This document shows, one piece after another, positions 51,461 to 62,955 of a stretch of DNA of 64,000 nucleotides. This DNA comes from Synchiropus splendidus (taxonomy: Eukaryota; Chordata; Actinopteri; Syngnathiformes; Callionymidae). The translations under genes were made by a program, and so were the position numbers. The notes beneath the pieces were generated by a model that ran no database searches, was not told the DNA's origin, and was given only the letters and a program-made list of their open reading frames with translations. The stretch spans positions 8,389,501-8,453,500 of the forward strand of contig NC_071342.1 of the NCBI RefSeq assembly GCF_027744825.2, written 5' to 3'. Numbering within the stretch: position 1 is the stretch's first letter; each line of letters opens with the position of its first letter.

Positions 51461-52836
51461 ATTCAGGTCTTCCGACACCTCGACCCCTTCAAGCAGAGGG
51501 AAAAAGCTGTAAAACAGTACATGGAACACTGGAAGAAGGCATTCACACCCATGTTAGGGAACAATGGTGGTGCTAGAGGCGTAGTAACAGATGCTTCTTT
51601 ATATTGGAGGGTGGCTAAAAGGGGACGCTGACGACAGATGTCCTCTTGATTTTCGAATCAGTCTTTATCAGACCCGGGCCATATCTGGGAATTATACCGC
51701 ACACAATGAATCACACACCAAGTCCGGCTTTCCAATGACACCGAGCCTGTAATAGACGGCCCAGTGAAGGAGAAATGAAGGCAGCAGAAGAAACAGCGAG
51801 ACAGAGCCAAGCGCAGACAGAGAAAGGTGCTCTGCGATGGAAAACAAATGAATGGAGAACTGCGGTTTCTGATAAGGAATATACATTTTGTTTCAGCTGT
51901 CGAGTCTCGCCAGGAGCGATGGCACACATTCAAAAACATAAACAAGGTGAAGCTTTGTCTTAATTCGCTTCATCAAAAGAGAAACATGAAAAATGGCTGC
52001 GGTGTATAAAAGCGTCAAGTCTCAGGTGTTTGTTTTAAAACGTGTTGTTCTGCTTCTCTTTAGGTGCACAGACATCCAGACGTTCACATGATTTTTAAAT
52101 AGAAAAATACAAAATAAATTGAAGTAAACACACACACACAAAATAAGTAGCTAGCAAGCTCCTTTTAGCGGATATGTTGAAATAAATTTTTCATTAGACT
52201 AAAAACACAAATGGAATCCTGGCTTAAAGTACAACAAAATAAGAAAATATATAATTCAACAAGTATTTAAAGTCATAGACAAAAGCACATCCTGTGACTT
52301 TATCCTTCACAACTTCCTTACAAAATCTAGAAACATAAAAAGACTTCAAAGCTCCTTCCAGAAGTAATTTGGATCATAAAGCATTTGGCATCTGGACTAA
52401 TAGTCTTTCCCATCGAGAAAGAATGAAGCAATTCCTGTCATGGAAAATAGTGACTGCTGAATGACGACGGTACTTTACATGCTGTAATGTCAATTTAACA
52501 ACAGAAGAGCTTCTGAGAAATTTGTCATAACACAGATATAACACAGTTTCTTGATTTCATAACTGTTTACCACTAATTGTTAAGCTAGTCTAGTGACTAA
52601 TCCACCATCAAAATAGTTGTTAGTTGCAGCCCTTATTTGCAGTGTCATTATTGGTGTAGGCTACATCACACATGAATAAAAAGACACTTTAATGTCGTCC
52701 ATCCTACACTCAGATACTGTACGCCACCCACTAGTGTTGGTGAGCACAATGTTGATTGAGGTGGTTTTCTTTACATTTTTATGTAGAAAGACAACACAAT
52801 TTCTTGTCACAAAAGGTGGAAGTGGGGATGATGTGC

Positions 52837-52873
52837 ATAATAATAATAATAATATAATAGTAATAATAATAAT
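52837..52873 (+). repeat. interrupted (TAA)n microsatellite
   Basis: TAA units with two small interruptions. Confidence 0.85.
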
Positions 52874-53850
52874 CCAAATAAATAAAGATGGTAACGTGAG
52901 TCGAATCCAACTTAAGAGCACAAAAGCTACATTTGACTCAGTGAGAGTAGACATTGTGATTCAGGGCGGAAAACATGGGGAAAGTCGCAATGAATGAAGC
53001 CTAAATTAACATAGCATTTTGACTGACTTTTGGTAGAAAGTAAAGGTGTTTGATGGCTCCTCTATTCCTGAATTTGCTTGTTGCACAGAGCATTTAGTGT
53101 TAGTTCAAGTGCTTCACAGTCAATATCATCTGATTAGAAAAGCCTGGCAGAAACATTCTCTTGACTTTAAATTAACTGCTTCTTTCTAGTTAAGAAACAG
53201 GACTTTAAAACAACAATCAGCAAGATAAAGCACTTCATTTGGCTTTCGTTGGAACATTTATGTCCATGGTTTTTGTTGCTGCGGTGTCCAACGGAGACTG
53301 AGTCTGTTTCCGCACTTGTCCAAAATGCCTTTAAACCAAATGAGTTGGTGTACTGTAGATTGTTGAGATTAAACAAGAGTGTGTACTAGCTTCATTTCAC
53401 TTGCTGGAATCACCTCACACAAATGTGTTCAATAGTAAGAGTGGAAACATGATATCAGAGCACCCCGTGTCTCTCGTAGTTGTAGTGGCTGCAGTCATAC
53501 ATAAATTGAGCGCTTTCCAATAAACAATATTTATACCACGGGGGACAGCTTGGAAAGATAGCTCTGGACACTGTCTCTGACAGGTATGGGACTGTGTGTT
53601 CTGGCAGCTGCAGGAGGAAGGATCATAAAACTATGGAATTCCTAGTGGCGGGGGGGGGCAGTGGAAACGAAAGACGAAGTGAGTTTGAGAATGTTTTTGT
53701 CGTATTGTTTAGACAACCCATCCGTGTTCATTTTTATATAAGAGTTACAGCTGGAGGACGACTGACTTCAACTTCTTCACTCAATGGAGAACTTCCTTCA
53801 GACAGTCAGAGAGGCCGCGACAAAACGGTTGTCTCAGTTACACAAATTGT

Positions 53851-53872
53851 CCATCCATCCATCCATCCATCC
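53851..53872 (+). repeat. (CCAT)n microsatellite
   Basis: Five CCAT units. (CCAT)n runs often sit at the edge of fish SINE or LINE tails, and the text after it may be such a tail. Confidence 0.8.
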
Positions 53873-54707
53873 TCCCTATACGGGAGGATTCGGAGTGTCT
53901 TCTTTAACAGTCTCCCTCATGGGGAAGAGACCAGGACTGACGATGAGGTAGCGCCATCATTGTGACTATGAATGGGCGATGTAGGCCAAAACATATACAT
54001 TTTCATTTTATCAGCTTTGCCTGACACACTACATTCCCTCTTGAAAGCCCAATTGACTTACGATGAAACTTACCCTTTCCTGTAGAGTTATGGTGGCTGA
54101 CCCCATTCATGGACGCTGCAGAGGACAAAACCGCCAATACTGGAGTGGATGTCTGCCGAATGTCCAACTATGTTCACCGCAGTTTTACGCCAGAGCTGGA
54201 GCTCTGCTGGCATGTGTTGATACGATAGATCGCAGTCAAACCACTATGTCATGAGATGTTCACTTCTCATCTTGGGGATGAAGTTATCATCCATCCCTGA
54301 CGTTGACGAAATCACAGAAAACTCCCCCTACCTTGGGAAAATAGCTTGGCTTTGCAGTTCCTACTAAAGCACTTGGGAGAACCCTGAATCAGACATGTTT
54401 GTCCCACACATTTCGCATATGCTTCGCTGGATTCAAAACTTGGGAATTTGGGGTAACAAGAAATGTTCCTGTTTGTTTTTTGCTTTTGTGGCAAGAGCAA
54501 GAGGCTACATCAGGAAGCACATTTATGAGGAGGCTTTGGCTGCACAGTTAGAGACAACTGCAGTGAGTCCCAAAGATACACCCTGACAATTCATCTGCTT
54601 TCCTCCACGGCTATATTTCTGATTTTGGAGGATTGTCTCCCCGGGCTGCCGCGACATGCAAACAACAATGCAGCAAAACCACGGCTTAAATGAGAGCTGC
54701 CACGCCT

Positions 54708-55075
54708 TCAGGAAAATGATCAAGCATATTGAAATGAAACATCGAAACAAACACGTAACGCACCATGGAGGTGTACATGATCGGTTTTTGGCACGTTTTT
54801 CAGAGAAAAATCTCAAAACGAAAGAAACGTCATAGTGACTGAGGTCCATTGCTTTCAGAATTCAAGTCATGGATTCTGGCTGGACATTCAAAGAGACGGG
54901 GAGAGATTTACCTCTCATGATTAGAACTTACGTTTTTTATTGTCACCAATTCAGTAAATGTAAAAACGTTACTGTTTGCGTCATCGTTTCTCTTTCGCTT
55001 CTTGACTGGCTGCGCTCTGTTCCCTCCGCCACAGTTTCAAAAAATCTTCGCTGAAACCCTGTCCACTACCGTCAA
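54708..55075 (+). repeat. unclassified interspersed repeat, copy 3 of 3
   Basis: It has the same block order as 23690-24060: GGAAAATGATC, CATCGAAACAAA, CACCATGGAGGTG, CAATTCAGTAAATGTAAAAA, TTTCTCTTTCGCTTCTTGAC then TGGC, and CAGTTTCAAAAAATCTTCGC then TGAAACCC. The two copies are the same length to within a few bases, which argues for a defined element of about 370 bp. Confidence 0.7.
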
Positions 55076-57169
55076 TACATTCTACTTGCTTCGCGTAAAT
55101 GGTGAGGTTATGACATCGACATGCAAATTCATCACATGGGTGGCTGTTTTGGCTCTCGGGGCTTGAGTTTGAAACATGCTCTACATGCTCAAAAGGTAGC
55201 ACGAAGGTAAACAATGACACGCCGTGACAATTTTAATCAATTCAATTCAATTGTGGCTATAATAGCCCCAAGCATGTTGTCATTGCTAAACAAAGTATGT
55301 GTATAGGAGGGAAAAACAGTCAGTAAAAATCAATAAAAAGATGCTTGAATGTTACAAGCATTTTTCAGCAACCCCATCTACACCATTGTTGTAACAGAAC
55401 TGTAATTACGCAGTGCTCGATGAATGGCTCGATGTCAAAACATTCAATCATTTTAAATTTACAGCTACACAAATTTCCTTCACAGTTAATAACGTTTAAC
55501 TCCTGAAAACTGTCACCAACAGATTAAGAGAAACAGAAAACTGTCAAAACACAATTATAGCTGGCGTCTTTTTATGTTGTGATGTGAAGACTTGAAACAC
55601 TTGGCTGGCAGGCAGGCGTGCCGCCAAACGGAGCTTCATTTCAACTTGTAGCTGAAGAAGTGTACAGAAGTTGGAAAGGTTAATAAATGTGTCACAGCTC
55701 ATTTTTCCTTCTATTATGGCTTTGTCTGGGAAATCACTTTGAAACTCTATTTATTCATTTATCAGGTCGATTCCTTCTCTACGGGGAGCTTATATCTGGC
55801 GTTATCAAAGGGATAATGAAATTTTAAGAAGCCCGATGGCCACAATAACGGCCTCAACTTTGCAGGACTGGCAACCCAAAGTAAGACTGGAATAAAATAG
55901 AAGGCCTCAGACAGAAAAAGCTTCACAGAAAGAGTTTTGACAGTGTGTATTGTCACCCAAGCGTGATCCTGAATCTCCTGAAGTGTATGTTTATCAGAGC
56001 GATTTCACAAGTCTACGTCATCAGGTGCATGTGAAGAAGGTGGGATTTAAGGAAGTGAAAGCGATGGGATTTGACAGACGCCAGCTGTTTTAACATCATG
56101 GAAACATATGGAAGGTGCACCAATGGATGTCTCTCTCTTTCTCTACATATATAGAGCAAAATGAATCTGAAGTGAGCTTTAGTTTTGCACTCATTTCTGT
56201 GTTTAAGAAGAGAAGTGGCAGCCAAACAGAGATCCATACAACCAAACATGGAAGAAGAACAATGTAAACTGACTGCCTTCATGGCGTTCACACCATCTAA
56301 ACTGCTCACTATGAAAAATCCCCTTGCAACATTCATCGCATTTAAACCATCCTATATAACAATTCCTGACCATTTATTTTCCAAATAGTAGTCTATTGTG
56401 ACCGAAGATGTCCTCACAAGCTCTGGAGAGTTTAACAGAAGAGAAGCAGAAGTGAACAATGTAAACATTGAGGGAAGTTCATTCCAAATTCACTCTGAAT
56501 GATTAACATTCCTATTCAGCTGTTGACGACAGCAGCTCCAAAGTCCAATGGCATTTTACTGAAATCAGACATCAAGCACCAAGTCTCCTTGAAAGTGAGC
56601 ATGTCCTTTATCAGGGGTGGGCAGTTCCATTTCCTCAGGGTCAACAATATAGACTGTTGTGAGGGGCTGTCACGCCAAAATACAAAAGCTTAAATTGTGT
56701 GACCAAAACATGACCAAAACAGCTTCAATACGATTTTTCGTGAATAGAGGAAGGTCCGAACTACGGATAGGACATGTAAATAATGATGAAAAAAGTGTTA
56801 TTTTTTACCCCAAAATGAATTAGAGTCACAATATGGCTAAGTGTGGGTCCCACGGTGATTTGCAGTTAGGAGGTTTGGCTAAACAAATGCGCATATTATT
56901 TAACATAAAGCAAAGTATTTTTCACAGTAGCGTGAGTCAAAAACTGTTTTTTATTCTAAGAAACATACTGTACAGTTGGTTTTCTCAGACTACACGTCCT
57001 ATTTCTAATAATGCACCAGTCCCATGAGCAGTCACATCTGGCTTTCTGTGTCTGGATCTTTATTATCATTTACTATGAATCCTTCATTAATTTCCTGTTG
57101 AATGTCAATATGATACTAGTATTAATACGTTGCGTAACTTCATGTGATTATGTCAACAGCTCAGAAAAT
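55076..57169. other. non-coding stretch
   Basis: No gene or clear repeat is supported. Confidence 0.4.
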
Positions 57170-57295
57170 GGTTTAAATACTAAACTGAATCGAGATTGGA
57201 TCGGATCAAATCGAATTGAATCGTGATAATCGATTCTAAGTCATGAGAATGGGAATCGAATCGATTCTTGAAATTAGACTCGATACCCAGCCCTA
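57170..57295 (-). mobile_element. hAT-like MITE end ('tagggctgggtatcga')
   Basis: It reads ATCGATTCTAAGTCATGAGA, then GAATCGAATCGATTCTTG, and ends CGATACCCAGCCCTA. On the minus strand it begins TAGGGCTGGGTATCGAG, a widespread fish MITE end. The far end was not found. Confidence 0.6.
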
Positions 57296-59617
57296 GTTTT
57301 ATACAGCACTTTCAATATCACACGGCTACCTTAACATCTAGGTTCAGAAGATTACAGAGCAAATGAGATGACTGCTTTACTCCACAGTACTTCATGACTA
57401 CTTAAGGTTGTAAAGTCTTGAAGGCAAGGATGGGCAGTCAAATTATATGACTTTGAAACAGGGTGACCAAAGCCCTAACCCCCACCCATAAACCTGCCTT
57501 GTAAAAAAAAGACACTACAAACATATATTTATACAAGAATAACTTTATATAAAAACACCCAGCTGAGTCAAATAACAAAAAAAAATCAGTAGCTGCTGCC
57601 ACAATAGCACTTTCAGACGCAGGGGTGTCATGGGCAGTTGGGTTAGGGTAGTCAAGTGACTGCCCCTGATGAATAAAAACAAAAAAACACATATTATCAT
57701 GACACAACGTTTCACACGTTTAGAATGTTTCACGCATAAATACCATCAAAGACCAGCTGGTGCACACTTTGCCCAGGTCTGCTTTAAGGGAACCACACTC
57801 TCAGTGAAGAGGATAATAACAAGGTGCTGATGGTCAGCTGATACTTTACCACTCACATAATACGGATGAAATAAAACAGCTCCTGGTTTAGGTGGACCAC
57901 TTGGGACTATTAGACTTGATAAGAGGAACAGCTCACACAGCAAATTTCCCAATGATTGTGCAGAAGCAAGTATTAGTAGCAAGTTAGAGCGACCTCCCCC
58001 GCCCAGCCAGCACTGTTCCACCTACTGCCCTCTGGCTGGACATTCAGGTCACTTCAAGCCAGGAGCGGCCTGTTGATAGCCAACAGCCTCTCCCCCAAGG
58101 CGGTCACCCTCCTCCATCCACTAACACTCGCATCATGCCCAGTCTGCCAAACTTGACCAACACCAATCCCTCCATTTCCATCTGCATTTATACCTTTTAA
58201 TATACTACTTGATGTATATTGTTTCTGATTGACACTCCACATAACTCCCATTGAGATACTGAGAAAATATCACAAAGAGTAGACGTTCTTGACACAGTAA
58301 TTCCCAATGTTGGTGAGTGTAGTGAGGATCTATCAGACCAAAAATAGCAGGAACCTATTCCACCGTCTGGGAGCAATAAATCACTCCTCATTACTGCTGA
58401 ACACTATACGACCGTGTCATAAGATGAAGTTGAAAATCAGCCCACTTTAACTCTGATTTCTTCCCCCGAGCATTGTTCTCACCATGTTTGCCTCGGTGCT
58501 CCCCAAACCAATGACGGCATATATTTATATGTAACACCATAGGGAAAACTCCTGCCAATACTGTGAAAGTGCAGCCTCTTAAAACTACATATTAATCGAC
58601 TAAAATCACTGACCAGATACAGTGTAGACTTCAGTTTTCCTGATCTCAACCTTTTTTAGCATACTCATCCTAGATACCGAATATTACCAAAAATATTTGT
58701 GAAAACACTCAGAAAGCACAGACCTCCACCAAGCCATTCCACACCATGAGATTTGAAGAACAAAAATGATATAGAGTCAAACATAAAGAAGCCGAGTAGA
58801 TGGCATTAGACGGTTTAATCCAAGATTTTTGGACGGATGACAGAGTGCGTTGTGCTGTACGTCCTCTCCGGGTCTCCTTTCATGGTCTACCTTACAGCAA
58901 GTCCTGCTTGACAGACGGTGAGGGAGTGTTGACGCTGCAAGTCACACTTCACTTCACGTTGACAAAAACGGGTCCCAGCATAGGGTTCCCCTAGCAGTAG
59001 CACCCAGGTAGCATTCCAGAGCCTGCTGTCGCGACAAACATATTAAACCAAGGAGAAAACATGAGGCGCCAAGGCCGCTGCTCAACCTCATATCAAACAT
59101 CCACCAACAACTCTCCCATTGTGGTGCGGCTCCAGGGATCGAAAAAGAGCAGAGAGAGGGTAAGAAATGAGAAACCATTTGATTCCAACAAATCCACACC
59201 TTTTTCAACGTTCTATTTTTAAAGGCTTTGTGAGGTGAATGTGTGTGAGGAAGGCTCCTCGTGTACAGAGAGGTATGTTTACATCGGTGAGTAAACAACT
59301 GCAGATTTGTCCGTCAAACACCTTCTTAATGGAGTAGAACTGCAAGCAGGCACCCGTGACTCCACTCTGAAAACCAAATATTCCATAGAAAGTCAATATT
59401 CTCTGATGTTCCCCTGGAGTTGGATTCCTGATTGTTGCTAATTGCTGTTTTTGTTGGTCGGAGTTGAGGGCGATGAATAAAATGCCCTTAAATGGAGCAT
59501 TGAAATACGACAACCAAAAGGAGTTACTCACACTTTACTTGAAGAGAGGACTTGACTTTTTCAAAGTCATGCACTGAGTTGGCAGAAATCTGAGCAGGAC
59601 ATAGACCCAACACTCGT
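57296..59617. other. non-coding stretch, possible 3' flank of gene B
   Basis: No independent gene is supported. If gene B (see 59618-60089) is real, its 3' UTR would lie here on the minus strand. Confidence 0.3.
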
Positions 59618-60089
59618 TCAGGGACACTTGCGAGGACAAGCCCACGCACGTGTAGCAGCTATGGCGGCAGGTGCATAATCTTGTTCCAGTATTGGGCTGG
59701 AGCTTGGATTGTAACGCACATCTGGGCTCTCAGTCTGATTAACAGCGACAGGCACTTGGAAACTTGTGGAACTTTGCTGAGCCACCATTCCTTCCCTTCG
59801 CTTAACAGCTTGATGAGACGCCAGTTCGACTGACATCAATAAACAGCTCTTTGACTCGCGCTGATAGTGATGAAGCAGCAGACGTGTAGAATTTCCCCCT
59901 GAACTCTCCAACACCTGCTCGACGTCAAAGAGATTTGCAGGATTTCTACTCATTTCGGGAAGCATGATTGATTTTAACTTTGCAGAAGAACCAATCTGTT
60001 TCCTCAGCAGTTTCCCCAAATAGGCCATCCCGGACTTGACTTCTGTGCCGACCAATCTGGACGGAGCCCTTTGAAGAATGTTGATACTT
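59618..60089 (-). CDS. candidate terminal coding exon of unidentified gene B
   Basis: The minus-strand frame is open from an acceptor, TGTGGTGTTAG|AAGTATC (AG at 60091-60090), to a TGA at 59618-59620. That gives about 156 residues and no in-frame ATG is needed. Codon use looks coding: CTGCTG, GTCGAGCAGGTG and GCCATAGCTGC. Internal pieces are SGMAYLGKLLRKQIGSS, PANLFDVEQVLESSGG and LLLHHYQRESKSCLL. The C-terminus is Ser/Pro/Ala-rich and ends WACPRKCP. No domain is recognised. The exon opens with one base before its first full codon, which complements the two bases left by the exon at 62877-62955. The polypyrimidine tract is only moderate, and CCGTCCAG a little downstream is an alternative acceptor in the same phase. 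A MITE copy lies 67 bp upstream of the acceptor. Confidence 0.45.
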
Positions 60090-60155
60090 CTAACACCACA
60101 TATTTGAAATCACCCCACTTGAAAGAAACCATTCTACTGCACATTAAATGTAGTA

Positions 60156-60815
60156 CAGTGGTACGTCGGTTTTCGAACGTCCGAACTCAAACGCCCCAAA
60201 AAAAAGCCGGAAAAACATAACGTGCGCGGACCGATCAGCTGACCCACGACGCGCTTTGTTATTGTGTATAACGCAGCCTCTGTATGCAGACGTGTCCCGT
60301 TAGCTACATTTACGGACTGTTTTTTCTTCATACTGAGGTGTAAAACCTTTCCTGTCTCCACACTGGACCGTGGTAGAGTGTCACAGGGGAGGTGCTCGCT
60401 CTCCACACCTCCGAGGCTGGAGCGCTCACTCCAGGGTTTGATGTCCTGTTGTCGGCTGGAGACAGGGAAGAGGCGAGTCTGGGACAGAGCGTGACTTGGT
60501 TTATGACTCTGTCACAGCCAAACTGCACAGAAGCGCACATTCAGAGCTGGACACGCACCGGGCACCTCTTCACTTCTGGAGAGACGTCACTCACTCGGCG
60601 AACCCCTCCCACATGCAGCGGCCACACACATTGAGGAACAGCGCACCTGCAGCAGACACTCTACATTCACTCCTACAAAAGACTATTTTAAGGCTTGGAA
60701 CGCATGATTTCTTTTTGCATTCATTGTAATGGGAAAAATCGATTCAGATTTTGAACAAATCACTTCTTGAACGGCCGTCTGGAACAGCTTGTGGTCGAGA
60801 ACCGAGGTACCACTG
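60156..60815 (-). mobile_element. TA-flanked mariner/Tc1-type MITE, copy 2 (inverted)
   Basis: It starts CAGTGGTACGTCGGTTTTCG and ends CGAGGTACCACTG, with TA on both sides (60154-60155 and 60816-60817). Internally it matches the reverse complement of 9680-10413 over nearly its whole length, including the segment encoding SLGQSVTWFMTLSQPN in both copies. It is 74 bp shorter. No transposase motif is visible. Confidence 0.85.
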
Positions 60816-62876
60816 TATGTGTTACAAGCTTACTCCAAACAAGTTTATAGAAGGGAAATAGATCTGCAGCTCTGCAAGAGTACATAAGGCAGTGTTAAAA
60901 TCCCCAAAACAAATCCCAGTGTGACGAGTGAGAAGCCAGCTCAGTTTTGTTCCCGTCGTTCGTGTTGCTGCAACAGGACTTTGTGTGACCTCTCCGACGA
61001 CCTAGTGGTCCTGACAAGCCTGACTTCCACTGGGACTGGTTCAATAATCAAGCAGAGAACGTGTCAAAGAACAGCTTACATAATATCAGTCGGCTCCGTT
61101 CTCAGGGAAACAAGCCTCAGACCGAGATATTAATCCACGCTAACCAGCAGCAGCAGAAATTCCCAGGAGGGACCAGACTCCGACACTCCGGACAGGTCAT
61201 TATGTGCCAAGAGATGCGGTGGTTTGCCTGCGGCTTCAAATTCACAATCAGTGCCTTATGTTGTGTGTGAAAGTACAAATACACACTAGCTGAATGCTAA
61301 AGCTTGATCACGTCGAGCAGAGTATTCTGATACAGACAATGTCAGAAACTATTATTATTACACTTGACGTTTCATGGAAATGTAGCAATCCCCTTAATGT
61401 ACTGCTATTGTGCCCTCAAAACTGGTGGTCCATTTGAAGACTTCTGGGAACTCTTCCTCCCACACCAGCAAATAGGCAGAGTGAGTCTCAGACAGTGTGT
61501 GGGCCTCTTGCCCTATGGAGCTTTCTTGGCTGGAACTTGGCTTACGTGGAAAGGAGGGATGGTGCCTCTTTGTATAACCCTTGGAAAACCTTGTAGTGTG
61601 TAACCATCAGTCGGAAAACCTATCCAGAGTGGTAGCATCTTCACAGGCCCTCCACTGACTTCTTTCTGAATTCCAAGGTAAAACCTATGTGTGTGAGGTT
61701 TTGCGAAGGACAAAGAATTTTGGCCGTGTCATAAATCCTCCATAATCCTTGGGATGTTTCACTATACCACTTCACTTTTAAATGATTTATTGTCTCAAAA
61801 TCAGCTTTTTTAAATTTTATGTAAACAAAGGTTATTTATACAGTAGATATTGATCTAAATGACAGAAAAAGGGAAGAGAGCGTCTCATCTTCTGGGGTGA
61901 TCTGAATTCAGCACCTAAAGAAGACACAGGCCAAGAGCTGCTTTTAAAAAAATTGGTGCCCACACTTCAATTTGATGTCAAGTGGCGGCTGCATAATACT
62001 GTCCAGGGACACAATTTACTGTCAGCTGAGGGCAGCACTGGGACTGTGAATAAAAGCAGCCACTCAAGCTTTTACTAACCTCCCCCCAAAAATTGTGACA
62101 CTATGTCCTATAACTCCTGTTTTTGTCTTATTGCACAGTTTCTGGCCAATGTGTATTGTCATAGTTTACATAAGGTGACATTTATTATGGCTGACGCTGC
62201 GAATGGTTCATTTGTATAATACCTGAATAATGAAAAACACACTTCATGGAGTGAATTGATGAATTATAAAAAGGAGGTCTTCCTTTGACAGCTGCTCTAT
62301 CAATTACTGAGTCTGCCTTCTGTGACTCACAGCGTGTGAGTAAATGATTTAATACATCCAAATAAAGTCATCTTCAGACAGCTAAAAACAAACTTACAAC
62401 ACAGAGGCATGCATCTTTAATGATCACACAAACTTTTCCACAAAAATCTAGTTGAAACCCCACATTGGATGAACTATAAGACACAAATTAAGATCAAAGT
62501 AGAGTCCAAAATTTAGCCTCTAAGAATAAAGATGTGTCTGTACAAGTTCTTTAGCATGAAGTACATAAATACTTGAGTGTTATTTTTCTCCTCTTCCTCT
62601 TCGATCAATATTCATTGTTGAACCTTTAAAAAGGAACCTGTTGGTGCCTGATGAGTCGATGCTTATTGACCCTGTAGTCCCTTAAAATAATTACCAGTAT
62701 AGACTTTAGTCAGTCGTCTGGTAAATTGTCAAATATAGACATGGTCCGTGCCGGAGGACACCGTTGGGGGTGGGGAAAAAAACAGACTGATTTGAATCCA
62801 AGATGTGTGGGAAGTGGCTGAGAATGAATTGGACACTCACCAAATATTTTGGGGAGGTGGATCGTGTGGAGGTCAC
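60816..62876. other. non-coding stretch, possible intron of gene B
   Basis: A stop-free minus-strand stretch ending at 61394 reads EAHTLSETHSAYLLVWEEEF and then PEVFKWTTSFEG. It has coding-like codons but no identified acceptor, so it is only flagged. Nothing else is supported. Confidence 0.3.
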
Positions 62877-62955
62877 CTTTCAGCAGAGAGCCTTTTGGTG
62901 TCCATGCTGTCTGCTAGCCGAGCGCGGTTATCCTCCTCCAGTCGGATCATGGTGT
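62877..62955 (-). CDS. candidate internal coding exon of unidentified gene B
   Basis: On the minus strand a long pyrimidine tract, TTTTTCCCCTGTTTGCCCTT, leads to GCTGCCTCGCAG|ACACC. An open 79-base exon follows, ending GCTGAAAG|GTGACC. It encodes TMIRLEEDNRARLADSMDTK then RLSAE, which is charged and helical, coiled-coil-like. It leaves two bases (AG) that join with the first base of the exon at 60089 to give an Arg codon. The GC content is higher than that of the flanks. The family is not recognised. Upstream exons would lie beyond the right edge or in 62956-64000, where none could be supported. Confidence 0.5.

Larger units (their letters stand above)
51461..54707. other. non-coding stretch with microsatellites
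   Basis: (TAA)n at 52837-52873 and (CCAT)n at 53851-53872 are clear. No frame here has supporting splice context or domains, including 51274-51576 and 53594-53965. Confidence 0.4.
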
